The position numbers and the translations under genes are program-made. Of a stretch of 64,000 bases of DNA, positions 52,330-63,704 are shown one piece after another. The stretch lies in contig CAYPNP010000003.1 in assembly GCA_964412195.1 (NCBI GenBank), positions 186,001-250,000 on the forward strand, given 5' to 3'. Position 1 is the first letter of the stretch, and each line of letters begins with the position of its first letter. Below the pieces are notes generated by a model that made no database searches, was not told the origin of the DNA, and saw nothing but the letters and a program-made list of their open reading frames with translations. The DNA is from CAYPNP01 sp964412195. Its GTDB lineage: Bacteria > Acidobacteriota > JAAYUB01.

Positions 52330-52375
52330 GGGGCCCGGGGTTTGGGGCCCGGGGCTCGGGGCTGGGGGAGCCAGC
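52330..52375. repeat. GGGGCTCGGGG-type array
   Basis: GGGGCCCGGGGTTTGGGG and further units precede the kinase gene's 3' end. It belongs to the same family as the blocks at 13.1, 46.3 and 62.4 kb; only one arm is visible here. Confidence 0.65.
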
Positions 52376-52476
52376 CTCCTGGCCGGGGATCGTCGCCATC
52401 AGAGCGATTGCCGGCCGCGACCGGGACGCCAACCGGCCGCCGCGAGGGTCCGCAGCGGCCGTCGCCGCGGGGCGGG

Positions 52477-53829
52477 TCAGAACACCAGGCGGAAGGCGGC
52501 GCCCTCGTCGGGACGGCTCTGGACGGAGATGGAGCCGCGGTGGAGGCGCATAATGCGGCGGGATAGGCTCAGGCCGATGCCGGAGCCGTCCTTCTTGGTG
52601 GTGAAAAAGGGGATGAATATCTTCGCCTGGGCCTCCTCGGTGATCCCGCAGCCGTTGTCGCGGACCTGGATCACCACCCGCCCATGGCTGCCCAGCCAGG
52701 CGCCGAGCTCGACGCGAGGATCCGGCCGGCCGCGGACCGCGTCCGCCGCGTTGATCAGAAGATTCAGGAGCACCTGGTCCAGCATCTCCGGATCGGCCGT
52801 CAGCTCCAGGCTCTCCGGATCCACCGCCGCGGCCAGGGCGATGCCGTCCCCGGAGAGCCGGTCCTGCATGAGGTGCTGCATCCGCGTAAAGGCTTCCTGG
52901 ACCCGAATCACCTGGAAGCGGGGGGGCGGGATGTGGGTCAGGCGGCGGTAGGCCTGGACGAACGCCATCAGGCCGCGGCTCCTCTTGTGGATCGTCTGCA
53001 GCGCCTCCCGCAGGTCCCCGATCTGCTCCGGTTCCCCCGGCGCGTCCCGCCCGTCGCCGGATTGCATGGCGGCAAACATGTCGCTGGCCGTCGCCGCCAG
53101 CGAGGCGATGGGGGTCATGGAGTTCATGATCTCATGGGTGAGCACCCGGATCAGGTTCTGCCAGGCCTCGCTTTCCTTCTCCTCCAGCTCGCCGTGGATG
53201 TCCTGGAGGAAGGCCAGCCGGTACAGGCGGTCGCGTTGCTTGAACTCGGTGACCCCGACGGCCAGCTGGATCGGTTCGCCCCCCGGCGCGACCTGGACCA
53301 AGTTCCGCTGCCCCGGCTTGAGCTCCACCAGCACCCGCAGCAGCTCCGGGCTGAGGCTCCGCAGGGCGTCCAGGTGGGCCAGGCGGGGAACCCCCAGCAG
53401 CCTCTTGGCGGCCCGGTTGACCAGGTCCACCGTGCCGTCGGGCAGGTAGGCCACCAGGCCGATTCCCAGGTGCTGGATGATGGTCTCCAGATAGTGGGCC
53501 TGGATTTCCTTCTCCATCCGGTGCTTCTGAAATTCGGCGATTACCTCGGCGAACGCGTCGTCCAGCTCCCGGAAGGGGGTGCCCAGCCGGTTCCGGCTGA
53601 AAGACTGGGAGAAATCGGCATAGCGGACGGCCAGGAGGAAACGGCTCAGGTTCTGGTGGGTCCCTTCCACGTAACGCACCACACCGTACACCTGGTACAG
53701 GGCGGCTAGGATGGCCAGGACCAGCCCGGCCGCCAGGCCGGCGCCCCCCAGGTAGAAGCACAGTCCGATGGTCCCGGTCAGCAGGACGATCCGCAGGATG
53801 ATCTGGACCCGGAAGCGCTGGAGGATCAC
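52477..53829 (-). CDS. Sensor histidine kinase, PAS-like and HATPase_c domains
   Basis: This 450-residue protein has two transmembrane segments (about 10-28 and 32-50), a PAS-like region (about 108-215), then the HisKA-like box VLTHEIMNSMTPI with His232 and an N box LLNLLINAADAV. Later ATP-binding boxes are DNGCGI and GSGIGLSLSRRI. It starts at GTG 53829 after GGAG. It is the partner of the NtrC-type regulator upstream and phosphorylates it by inference. Its output is the export operon on the other strand. Confidence 0.92.
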   Translation of the reverse strand: MILQRFRVQIILRIVLLTGTIGLCFYLGGAGLAAGLVLAILAALYQVYGVVRYVEGTHQNLSRFLLAVRYADFSQSFSRNRLGTPFRELDDAFAEVIAEFQKHRMEKEIQAHYLETIIQHLGIGLVAYLPDGTVDLVNRAAKRLLGVPRLAHLDALRSLSPELLRVLVELKPGQRNLVQVAPGGEPIQLAVGVTEFKQRDRLYRLAFLQDIHGELEEKESEAWQNLIRVLTHEIMNSMTPIASLAATASDMFAAMQSGDGRDAPGEPEQIGDLREALQTIHKRSRGLMAFVQAYRRLTHIPPPRFQVIRVQEAFTRMQHLMQDRLSGDGIALAAAVDPESLELTADPEMLDQVLLNLLINAADAVRGRPDPRVELGAWLGSHGRVVIQVRDNGCGITEEAQAKIFIPFFTTKKDGSGIGLSLSRRIMRLHRGSISVQSRPDEGAAFRLVF

Positions 53830-53844
53830 CAGGCAAACTCTCCT

Positions 53845-55221
<1,377 letters not shown>

Positions 55222-55259
55222 GGGAACGCTCCAGAGGAGCTGCTGGCAAATTTCCTACC

Positions 55260-55265
55260 ATTATA
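55260..55265 (-). promoter_or_regulatory. -10 element of the regulator/kinase operon
   Basis: On the minus strand TATAAT lies about 38 bases before the start at 55221. No good -35 is at the right spacing; TTGACA at 55294-55289 is 23 bases away. Confidence 0.5.
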
Positions 55266-55323
55266 GCACAGCGGGCAAACCGTCCATCTGTCAAGGATTT
55301 CTGTCATGGCGCCGTTGGGCGGG

Positions 55324-55339
55324 TGTCCGAAATCGGACA
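55324..55339. promoter_or_regulatory. Palindromic upstream activator site
   Basis: TGTCCGAAATCGGACA is a perfect palindrome with 7-bp arms around AA. It lies about 140 bases before the sigma-54 promoter, the usual distance for an enhancer bound by NtrC-type proteins. A second TGTCC half site follows at 55344-55348. Confidence 0.65.
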
Positions 55340-55479
55340 GGTGCTGTCCGCTGGAGAGACACCCGGCGCGCGTCGTCCCTCCGCCGTCTGACTGCCTCTC
55401 GCGGGGCAGGTCCCGCCGGGGTCCATTTCCCGGGGCTTTTCGCGACGGGGGCCGTTGCGCCTGCGGCGGCCGGCTCTCT

Positions 55480-55495
55480 TGGCACTACGCTTGCG
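55480..55495 (+). promoter_or_regulatory. Sigma-54 promoter of the export operon
   Basis: TGGCAC (55480-55485), then TACGC, then TTGCG (55491-55495) matches the TGGCAC-N5-TTGC consensus. The GG (-24) and GC (-12) are separated by ten bases. The adaptor gene starts 25 bases further on, and a NtrC-type activator gene lies divergently upstream. Confidence 0.85.
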
Positions 55496-55519
55496 ATCGA
55501 GCGGGACAGGAGCTGCATC

Positions 55520-56776
55520 ATGAGCATGGATCGGACCATTCAGAAGAAATACTTCACCTTCCGGAACCTTCTCCGGTTCGGCCTCCCGGTTCTGCTGGCA
55601 GGCGGGGTGACCTACCTGCTGGTGTTCCAGAGCCGCGCTTCCACCCTGCGGGTCCAGGCGGACCACCTGACCATCTCCACAATCCGCCGGGGGCCGTTCC
55701 AGGAATTCATCCCGGTAATCGGCGCCGTTCAACCCATCCACACCATGTATCTCAACGCCGAGGAGGGCGGACGGGTGGAGCACCTGTATCTGAAAGCGGG
55801 GGCGTTCGTGCGGGCGGGGGAGCCGATCCTGCGCCTCACCAACACCGACCTGCTCCTGGACATCATGTATCGCGAGGCCGAGTTCTTCCAGCAGAACAAC
55901 AATCTGCGGACCGCCCAGCTCTCCCTGGAGCAGTACCGGTTCAGCCTGGACCAGGGGCTGGCGGACGTGGATCACGAGCTGGAGCGGGCCCGCCGGGAGT
56001 ATCGCAACCAGAGCGCGCTGTACCAGGAGAAGCTGGTTTCCAAGGACATGTATGACTCCGCCAAGGAGACCTATGAATACGCGGAAAAGAAGCGGGCGCT
56101 GACCGTGGAGACCCGGGAGCGGGAACTGAACTTCCGGAACCAGCAAATCACCCAGCTGCAAGAGTCGGTGGCCCGCATCCAGGAAAACCTCACCATCGTG
56201 CGTCAGAAGCTGGAAAACCTGGTGATCAAGGCGCCGGTGTCCGGCCAGCTCACCTCGCTGGAGGCCGAACTGGGGCAGTCCAAGTCTCCCGGGCAGGTCC
56301 TCGGCCAGATCGATCCCCAGGACGGGTTCAAGGTCCGGGCCCCCATCGACGAGCACTACATTACCCGGATCCAGACCGGGTTGCGGGGAACATTCGAGCT
56401 AGCCGGCTCGTCCTACGAGCTGAAGGTGACCCAGATCTTCCCGGAGGTCCGCGAGGGGCGGTTCGAAGTGGATCTCGAATTCACCGGCCGGCAACCAGCC
56501 GGCATCCGGCGCGGCCAGAGCCTCCAGACTCGACTGGAGCTCGGCGATGTGGACGAGGCCCTTCTCCTGCCCACCGGCGGCTTCTTCCAGAAGACGGGCG
56601 GGAACTGGGTCTACCGCGTCACGCCCGGGGCGAACGAAGCCACCCGGATGTCCATCCGTCTGGGCCGGCAGAATCCCGAATATTATGAAGTGTTGGAGGG
56701 CCTGCGCCCCGGGGACCAGGTCATCACCTCGGCGTACGATAACTTCGGCGACATGGATCGCCTGATTTTCCAGTAA
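55520..56776 (+). CDS. HlyD/RND-type periplasmic adaptor protein
   Basis: This 418-residue protein has an N-terminal membrane anchor (about 20-37), a lipoyl-type half near RGPFQEFIPVIGAVQPI and GRVEHLYLKAGAFVRAGEP, a long coiled coil (about 110-230) and the second half-lipoyl KAPVSGQLTSLEAELGQ, then beta-barrel domains. Adaptors of this kind link an inner-membrane ABC transporter to the outer membrane. It starts at 55520 with AGGAG 5 bases before it. It is the first gene of the sigma-54 operon. Confidence 0.93.
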   Translation: MSMDRTIQKKYFTFRNLLRFGLPVLLAGGVTYLLVFQSRASTLRVQADHLTISTIRRGPFQEFIPVIGAVQPIHTMYLNAEEGGRVEHLYLKAGAFVRAGEPILRLTNTDLLLDIMYREAEFFQQNNNLRTAQLSLEQYRFSLDQGLADVDHELERARREYRNQSALYQEKLVSKDMYDSAKETYEYAEKKRALTVETRERELNFRNQQITQLQESVARIQENLTIVRQKLENLVIKAPVSGQLTSLEAELGQSKSPGQVLGQIDPQDGFKVRAPIDEHYITRIQTGLRGTFELAGSSYELKVTQIFPEVREGRFEVDLEFTGRQPAGIRRGQSLQTRLELGDVDEALLLPTGGFFQKTGGNWVYRVTPGANEATRMSIRLGRQNPEYYEVLEGLRPGDQVITSAYDNFGDMDRLIFQ

Positions 56777-56812
56777 AGAAACAACCGTTCGACGAGCCCA
56801 AAGGAGTCAGCC

Positions 56813-57502
<690 letters not shown>

Positions 57503-57514
57503 AGAGGTGGCTGC

Positions 57515-59944
57515 ATGATCCTGCACTGGCTGAAGATTTCCCTCCGGCATGCCCTCCGCTACAAGGGGTACACCCTGATCTTCGTGGCCGGCCTGGCCCT
57601 GGCCCTGGCCGCCAGCCTCCTCATCATGCTTCACGTGGGCGAGGAGCTGAGCTATGAGCGGTGCTTTCCCAAGGCCGACCGAATCGATCGGGTCATCCGC
57701 GAAATGTACGACCCGCCCGGGGCGGTGGCCAAGGTGTGTCCGCCGCTGGGACGGACCATGCAAGACCTTTTGCCGGGCGTGGAACAATGGACCCGCTTCC
57801 ACCCTCTGGACGAGCGGATCTGGAGCTGGCGCCCGGCGGGAAAACCGGCTGTCCGCTTCCGGAACGGCGGGGGGTATTTCGTCGATCCGGCGGCGCTGCA
57901 GATGTTCGACCTGCATTTCATCGCCGGCGATCCTGTCCGGGCGCTGGCCCGTCCGGACGCCATCGTGCTCACGGCCGCCCTGGCCCGGAAGTACTTTCCC
58001 GAGCGGGAGCCGGTTGGAGAGGCGCTGGTGGACGACGACACCAACACCGCCTTCACCGTCACCGGAGTCGTGGAGGACCTTCCTGCGGCCACCCACCTGC
58101 GGTTTTCGTACCTGCTGCCCATGGAGACACTCTTCGCCCTGCTCAACCGGATGGGGGAGGCGGGCATGGAAGAGAACCGCTTCTGGGATGGGATGTACAT
58201 GTACATCCTGCGTGCGCCGGGCGTCGCCCGCGAACAGCTCGAGGCGGGGATGCCGGACCTCACCGTGGCCAACTTCAGCGGCGGCGGGAGAAGCCGGAGC
58301 CTGATCCTGTCCCGCACCCGGTACCGCCTGCAGCCGATCACCGACATCCACCTGCATTCCAGGATGATCCAGGAGATGGGGCCCAACAGCGACATCGCCT
58401 ATGTCTACATCTTTTCAGCTGCCGCCGGGCTGATCCTGCTGATCGCCGTGGCGAATTTCATCAACCTCTCCACCGCCCTGGCGTTCAAGCGAGAGAAGGA
58501 CGTCGGGGTGAAGAAAGTGCTGGGGGCGACCCGCGGCAACCTGATCGGCCAGTCCCTGGTCGAGACGTTCGGGTACATTGTGGCCGCGGGACTGCTGGCC
58601 CTGCTGCTGGTGCGCCTGGCCGCCCCGTTGTATGCCGTATTGGCGGACCGACCGTTGCCGGCCGGGTTCCTGCCCGTGTCTGCTCAAATCGGATGGGGAG
58701 CGCTGGCCGTGATCCTGCTCACCCTGCTGGCCGGAGGCTACCCGGCGCTGTACCTGGCCCGCTTTCAATCCGCCCGCTCTCTGAAGGAGATGCGGACCCC
58801 GTTCTCGACCGCCGCCCTCCTGCGAAAGGGCCTGGTGGTGTTCCAGTTTGTGATCTCGGTGCTCATGATCTTCGGAACCCTGGTCATCCATCGGCAACTG
58901 GACTATTTCCATGACCGGGAGCTGGGGTTTGACCGGGTCAACGTAGTGGCGGTCCCGTTGCAGGGATCGCTCCAGGGGGAGGAGACCGTCCGGGGCGAGA
59001 CCCTCAAGACCGAATTCCGGAAGCTCGCGGGAGTGCGGCAGGTCGGCCTCACCGACTCTCTGCCCGGCGACGGGACCAATTTCAGCCTGGAGCCCATGCG
59101 GCTGGAAGGCGAGCCGGAAGACAACCGGCGCCCCTCCTTCCGCTGGATGCGGGTAGACGAGGATTTCCTCTCCACCCTCGGCATCTCCCTGGTGGCCGGC
59201 CGGCCGTTCGACCGGATGCCCCCGGCCTCGACGGCGTTCATCGTCAACCGGACGGCCGCGAAAATGCTCGGCCGGCCGGATCCGTCCGGGCTGCGGGCCG
59301 TATCGCCCGCCGCCAAAGCCGACATCGTCGGCGTGGTCGAGGATTTCAAGTTCGCTTCCCTGCACAACCCGGTGGAACCCCTCGTGCTGCATTACCAGCC
59401 GGCGCGGGCCCGCTACCTGCTGGTGAAGCTTCAGCCCGGCCAGGCCGCGCCGGTGCTTGCGTCCATGCGCCGGCGGATGGCCGAACTGGTTCCGGACCAG
59501 CTCTTCGACTATGTGCTGCTGGATGACACCCTGAATCGCCTCTATGCGGCCGAGGATCGGATCGGCCGGCTTTTCACGCTCTTCACCGGCCTGGGCATCG
59601 TCATCGCCTGCCTCGGATTGCTGGGGCTGTCCGCCTACTCGGCGGAAGTGCGGACCAAGGAGATCGGCATCCGCAAGGCGCTGGGCGCCACGGCGGGCGG
59701 GATCGTCTGGATGCTGGTCGCCGAGTATTGCCGCTGGGTGCTGCTGGCCAGCGCCGTGGCGTTGGCCGGGGGGTATTACCTGATGAGCCGCTGGCTGGAG
59801 CAGTTCGCCTACCGGACCTCCATCGATCCCGGGGTTTTCATTGCGACCGGCCTCCTCGCGGCGGGCACCGCCCTGGCGGCCGTCAGCGGCCAGGCCCTCC
59901 GGGCCGCCCGATCCCAGCCGGTGAGGGCCTTGCGGTACGAATAG
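57515..59944 (+). CDS. FtsX/MacB-type ABC permease 1
   Basis: This 809-residue protein has an N-terminal transmembrane helix (about 18-39), a large periplasmic MacB-type domain (about 45-280), three helices with FtsX-type motif KREKDVGVKKVLGATRGNL, a second periplasmic domain (about 440-650) and a final FtsX region EVRTKEIGIRKALGATAGGI. It is a fused, doubled permease of mechanotransmission type. Start 57515 after GAGGTGG. Confidence 0.94.
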   Translation: MILHWLKISLRHALRYKGYTLIFVAGLALALAASLLIMLHVGEELSYERCFPKADRIDRVIREMYDPPGAVAKVCPPLGRTMQDLLPGVEQWTRFHPLDERIWSWRPAGKPAVRFRNGGGYFVDPAALQMFDLHFIAGDPVRALARPDAIVLTAALARKYFPEREPVGEALVDDDTNTAFTVTGVVEDLPAATHLRFSYLLPMETLFALLNRMGEAGMEENRFWDGMYMYILRAPGVAREQLEAGMPDLTVANFSGGGRSRSLILSRTRYRLQPITDIHLHSRMIQEMGPNSDIAYVYIFSAAAGLILLIAVANFINLSTALAFKREKDVGVKKVLGATRGNLIGQSLVETFGYIVAAGLLALLLVRLAAPLYAVLADRPLPAGFLPVSAQIGWGALAVILLTLLAGGYPALYLARFQSARSLKEMRTPFSTAALLRKGLVVFQFVISVLMIFGTLVIHRQLDYFHDRELGFDRVNVVAVPLQGSLQGEETVRGETLKTEFRKLAGVRQVGLTDSLPGDGTNFSLEPMRLEGEPEDNRRPSFRWMRVDEDFLSTLGISLVAGRPFDRMPPASTAFIVNRTAAKMLGRPDPSGLRAVSPAAKADIVGVVEDFKFASLHNPVEPLVLHYQPARARYLLVKLQPGQAAPVLASMRRRMAELVPDQLFDYVLLDDTLNRLYAAEDRIGRLFTLFTGLGIVIACLGLLGLSAYSAEVRTKEIGIRKALGATAGGIVWMLVAEYCRWVLLASAVALAGGYYLMSRWLEQFAYRTSIDPGVFIATGLLAAGTALAAVSGQALRAARSQPVRALRYE

Positions 59945-59954
59945 GAGGAGCGAC

Positions 59955-62345
59955 ATGCTCAGGAATCTACTCAAACAGACACTCCGCGGCATCGGCCGAG
60001 ACAAGTTCCACTCGCTGGTCAATATTTTCGGGCTGGGGCTGGGCATCGCCTGCTGCATCATCGGGCTGCTCTTCGTGCAGAGTGAACTGACCTATGACCG
60101 GCATCACCAGAAGCACGGCCGCATTTTCCGCTACGGGGTGCAGATGACCATCGGCGGCGCGACCAACATCCAGACTTCCTGCAACCCCGGGGTGGGACCG
60201 CTGCTCAAGGATTTCGTCCCCGAGATCGAGGCCTTCACCCGAATCGGCTATCCGGGCGAGATCCAGGTCCGGCATGAAGACCGCGCCTTCGCCGAGGAGA
60301 ACTTTCTCTGGGCCGATCCCGACTTCTTCCGCATCTTCACTTACCCGTTCATCCAGGGAAGCCCGCGGGCGGCCCTGGCACGGCCGGACACCGCGGTGCT
60401 CACGCAATCCACCGCCTTGAAGATCTTCGGACGGGAGAATCCCGTCGGCCAGGTGGTGGAGATTGAAAACGAAGGGCCGTTCGAAGTCACTGGGGTTATC
60501 GCCGACCCGCCCGACAACGAGCATCTGCGGTTCACCGCGCTGCTCTCCTTTTCCACCCTGTTCAAGGGGCAGAAAGAGGCCGATCTCTACCGGCCGGCCG
60601 AATTTTCCACCAACATGGACTATGACCTGTATTTTCTCTGCGCGTCCGGGTTCACCCCGGCGGAATTCAGCCGAAAGGCCGAGCTGTTCTACCGGAAGTT
60701 TCAGGCTGCCACCGACCGGATCCACTACCGCTCGCTGGTGGAGCGCCTGGATGACATCCACCTGCGTTCCACCCTCGATTCCGGCAACGCGGCGTCCAAT
60801 GCCCGGTTCCTGTTCTGGTTCGGCGGCGTCATCCTGCTGATTCTCTTCCTCGCGGGAGTCAATTACGTCAACCTGACCACCGCCCGCGCGGGTCGACGGG
60901 CCAAGGAGATCGGGGTGCGGAAAGTCGCCGGTTCCAGCCTCTCCCAGCTGGTGGGGCAGTTGCTGGCCGAGTCGCTGCTCTTTGTGTTGATCTCGGTCCT
61001 GGCCGGTATCCTGTTGGCCTGGGTCATCCTCGTCTTCACCCCGTTCAACCAGGTCATCGGGCTGAACCTCCGGGTGGGCCTCACCAATTCCGTGCTTTTT
61101 CTGGGATTGCCGGTGGTTTGGATCACCGTCGGCCTGCTGGCCGGCCTCTACCCCGCCTTCTACCTGGCGCGGATGGCACCGGTAAAGACCATCAAGAGCG
61201 GTTCGAGGGGGCTTGGGGCGGGACGCTTCGTCCGCCAGGGACTGCTGATCCTGCAGTTCGTCATCTCCATCGGGGCCATCGCCATGACCCTGTTGATGAC
61301 CCGCCAGCTGGACTACATGAGAACCAAGGACCTGGGGTTCCGCCGGGACAACGTGGTGATCGTCAAGGTCACCGAGGCCGAGGTGCTCCGGCGGATCGGC
61401 GCCCTGAAGGAAGAATTCCTCCGCTACCCGGGCGTGGAGGCCGCCGCATTTTCCAACTCCGTACCGGGCTGGGGGTTCGGCGGATCCGCCTTCAAGTGGG
61501 AAACCGCCTCCGGGGAGATGACGGGATACGCCTTCGCCTCCCTGGAGGCCGACCCGGATTATTTCCGCACCATGGGCATTCCCCTCGTGCAGGGACGCGG
61601 TTTTTCCCGACTGGCGACCGCGGCGGACGTACGCAATCGTTCCCTGGAGTTCATCGTCAGCGAGGGCCTGGTCAGGAAACTGGGCTGGACGGACCCGATC
61701 GGCAAGCGTTGCGAGTACGGGACCGTGATCGGGGTGGTGCGGGATTTCCACTTCTACCCCCTGCAGTATGAACTCCGCCCCCTGTTCATCGTCACTCCCG
61801 TCGATCCGGCTCCGTTCCTCAATCTGCGCATCCGCGCGGACCGGGTCCGTGAAACGCTGGACCGGCTGCGTACCCGCTGGCAGGCCATTGCCCCGGGGCG
61901 CCCCTTCTTCTATTCCTTCCTCGACGAGCGACTGGCCCGGTTTTACGCCGACGACGAAAGGCAGCAGAAGCTGGCGACGATGTTCTCCGCCCTCTGCGTG
62001 CTGATCTCCGGACTGGGCCTCTTCGCCCTGGCTTCCTTCCACATCGAGCAGCGCACCAAGGAGATCGGCATCCGCCGCACCCTGGGAGCGTCGCTGGCCA
62101 GCGTGGTGCTGCTGCTGGGCCGGCGGTTCGCCTGGGGGGTGCTCCTGGCCAACCTGCTGGCCTGGCCCCTGACGTACCTGTTCATGCACCAGTGGCTCCA
62201 GAACTTCGCGTACCGGACCGCCATCGGTCCCGGCGATTTTCTCCTCTCGGGGGCGCTGGTCCTGTTTATTGCCCTGCTGACGGTGAGCGTCCAGTCCCTG
62301 CGCGCCGCCCGGGCCAACCCGGTGGAGAGCCTGCGATATGAGTGA
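59955..62345 (+). CDS. FtsX/MacB-type ABC permease 2
   Basis: This 796-residue paralog of the preceding permease has the same plan: N-terminal helix (about 20-38), a first periplasmic domain, FtsX motif RRAKEIGVRKVAGSSLSQL, second periplasmic domain, and the final QRTKEIGIRRTLGASLASV. It lies 10 bases after permease 1. One ATPase and two full-length permeases suggest either a heteromeric transporter or two permeases sharing one ATPase. Confidence 0.94.
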   Translation: MLRNLLKQTLRGIGRDKFHSLVNIFGLGLGIACCIIGLLFVQSELTYDRHHQKHGRIFRYGVQMTIGGATNIQTSCNPGVGPLLKDFVPEIEAFTRIGYPGEIQVRHEDRAFAEENFLWADPDFFRIFTYPFIQGSPRAALARPDTAVLTQSTALKIFGRENPVGQVVEIENEGPFEVTGVIADPPDNEHLRFTALLSFSTLFKGQKEADLYRPAEFSTNMDYDLYFLCASGFTPAEFSRKAELFYRKFQAATDRIHYRSLVERLDDIHLRSTLDSGNAASNARFLFWFGGVILLILFLAGVNYVNLTTARAGRRAKEIGVRKVAGSSLSQLVGQLLAESLLFVLISVLAGILLAWVILVFTPFNQVIGLNLRVGLTNSVLFLGLPVVWITVGLLAGLYPAFYLARMAPVKTIKSGSRGLGAGRFVRQGLLILQFVISIGAIAMTLLMTRQLDYMRTKDLGFRRDNVVIVKVTEAEVLRRIGALKEEFLRYPGVEAAAFSNSVPGWGFGGSAFKWETASGEMTGYAFASLEADPDYFRTMGIPLVQGRGFSRLATAADVRNRSLEFIVSEGLVRKLGWTDPIGKRCEYGTVIGVVRDFHFYPLQYELRPLFIVTPVDPAPFLNLRIRADRVRETLDRLRTRWQAIAPGRPFFYSFLDERLARFYADDERQQKLATMFSALCVLISGLGLFALASFHIEQRTKEIGIRRTLGASLASVVLLLGRRFAWGVLLANLLAWPLTYLFMHQWLQNFAYRTAIGPGDFLLSGALVLFIALLTVSVQSLRAARANPVESLRYE

Positions 62346-62407
62346 CGGAGGGGGAGAACGGGCGATTCAATGACCGGCGGCGAGGGCGGCGCCGGTCGCC
62401 GGAGTTT

Positions 62408-62480
62408 GAGCCCCGGTCCCAGGACTCCGAGCCCCGAGCCCCGAGCCCCTAGTCCCAAATCCCCAGCCCCCAGCCCTGTT
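62408..62480. repeat. CCCCGAG-type array after the export operon
   Basis: Units such as CCCCGAGCCCCGAGCCCC and CCTAGTCCC follow the second permease's stop by about 60 bases. It is related to the blocks at 13.1, 46.3 and 52.3 kb. Confidence 0.7.
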
Positions 62481-62514
62481 CTCCTTTTTCATTCCGGCGG
62501 TCCTGCCCCCGTGT

Positions 62515-62520
62515 TATACT
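62515..62520 (+). promoter_or_regulatory. -10 element of the DUF362 gene
   Basis: TATACT lies 30 bases before the GTG start at 62550. A clear -35 is not seen. Confidence 0.5.
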
Positions 62521-62549
62521 TCCCCTCTAAATTTGGGCCGAGGTGCGCG

Positions 62550-63704
62550 GTGGGGATTCCCGTGTTTCTGGACCGGCTGGATGGCTACGGCGAAGCCGGG
62601 TTGCGACGCGCCGTGGAAGCCGGCTGGGACAGGCTGGGAGACGCCGCCCCGCCGTTCCGCCCGGGCGACCGGGTCCTCCTCAAGCCGAACCTCCTTTCCG
62701 GCCGCCGCCCCGAAAAAGCGATCACCACGCACCCCGACATGGTCGCCGCCGTCGCCGGATTCCTGAAGGACCGCGGCTGCAGAGTCTCCCTCGGCGATGG
62801 CCCGGGCCTGGAATCCACCCGCCACGCCGTCTCCGCCGCCGGCTACGACCCGGTGTGCAGCCGCTTCGGCGTCGAGGTGGTCCCTTTCGACCGCGGCCAT
62901 GACGTGCCTTCCCGGAACCGTCGATGGTTCCCGCGGCTGCACCTCTGGGAGCGGCTGCCGGAGTTCGACCACGTCGTCAACCTGCCCAAGCTCAAGACCC
63001 ACACCCAGATGACCCTGACCCTCGGCGTCAAGAACCTGTTCGGCTGCGTGCCGGGCAAGCGCAAGGCCGCCTACCACCTAAGCGCCGGGGAGACCCCCCA
63101 GCGCTTCGCCCGGCTGATGCTGGAGATCTGGGAGACCGTCCGGCCCGCCCTCACCGTGCTGGACGGCGTCGTGGCTATGGAGGGCAACGGCCCCAGCCTA
63201 GGCGACCCGCGGCCGGCAGGGCTGGTGGCCCTTTCGCCCGACGCCCTGGCCCTGGACGCCGTGATCGGCGGGCTGGTGGGGCTGCCGCCGGAGCGCCACC
63301 CCATCGTGGCGGAGGCGCTGGCCGCCGGCATCCCCGGCGCCGACGCCGCGGGGGTGGAAATCCGGGGCCGGGCGGCGGAGGAGATGGCGATCCCCGATTT
63401 CAAGCTGCCCAAGCCCGCCGACGTCCAGTGGCGTCTCCCGTCCTTCCTGGTGCGCACGTTCAAGAACTGGTGGACGCACCGCCCGGAGATCCAGCCCGGG
63501 CCGTGCACGCTCTGCGGCCAATGCCGGGAGATCTGCCCGGCGGAGGCCATCCACGCCAACGGCGACCGGAGCCTCCGAATCGATCCGGGCCGCTGCATCC
63601 GTTGTTACTGCTGCCACGAGGTCTGCCCCTCCGCGGCCATCGCCATCCGGCCGGGACCGGGCCTGCGCGGCCTCGAGATCCTGCAAGGGAGAAAATCCAG
63701 ATGA
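62550..63704 (+). CDS. DUF362 protein with two [4Fe-4S] ferredoxin motifs
   Basis: This 384-residue protein has the DUF362 start region VLLKPNLLSGRRPEKAITTH, GDGPGLESTRHAV and VVNLPKLKTHTQMTLTLGVK, typical of the family. The C-terminus carries two cluster motifs, CTLCGQCREICP and CIRCYCCHEVCP. DUF362 proteins are iron-sulfur redox proteins of unclear role. The GTG at 62550 is chosen over upstream starts because GAGG lies just before it and the upstream in-frame part is low-complexity repeat. It overlaps the next gene by four bases. Confidence 0.9.
   Translation: MGIPVFLDRLDGYGEAGLRRAVEAGWDRLGDAAPPFRPGDRVLLKPNLLSGRRPEKAITTHPDMVAAVAGFLKDRGCRVSLGDGPGLESTRHAVSAAGYDPVCSRFGVEVVPFDRGHDVPSRNRRWFPRLHLWERLPEFDHVVNLPKLKTHTQMTLTLGVKNLFGCVPGKRKAAYHLSAGETPQRFARLMLEIWETVRPALTVLDGVVAMEGNGPSLGDPRPAGLVALSPDALALDAVIGGLVGLPPERHPIVAEALAAGIPGADAAGVEIRGRAAEEMAIPDFKLPKPADVQWRLPSFLVRTFKNWWTHRPEIQPGPCTLCGQCREICPAEAIHANGDRSLRIDPGRCIRCYCCHEVCPSAAIAIRPGPGLRGLEILQGRKSR

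Noticed and set aside
62370..62549. N-terminal extension of the DUF362 protein to 62370
   Set aside because: The extension would translate Ser/Pro-rich text from the CCCCGAG repeat array and the promoter region; GTG 62550 has a ribosome-binding site and gives the expected start.
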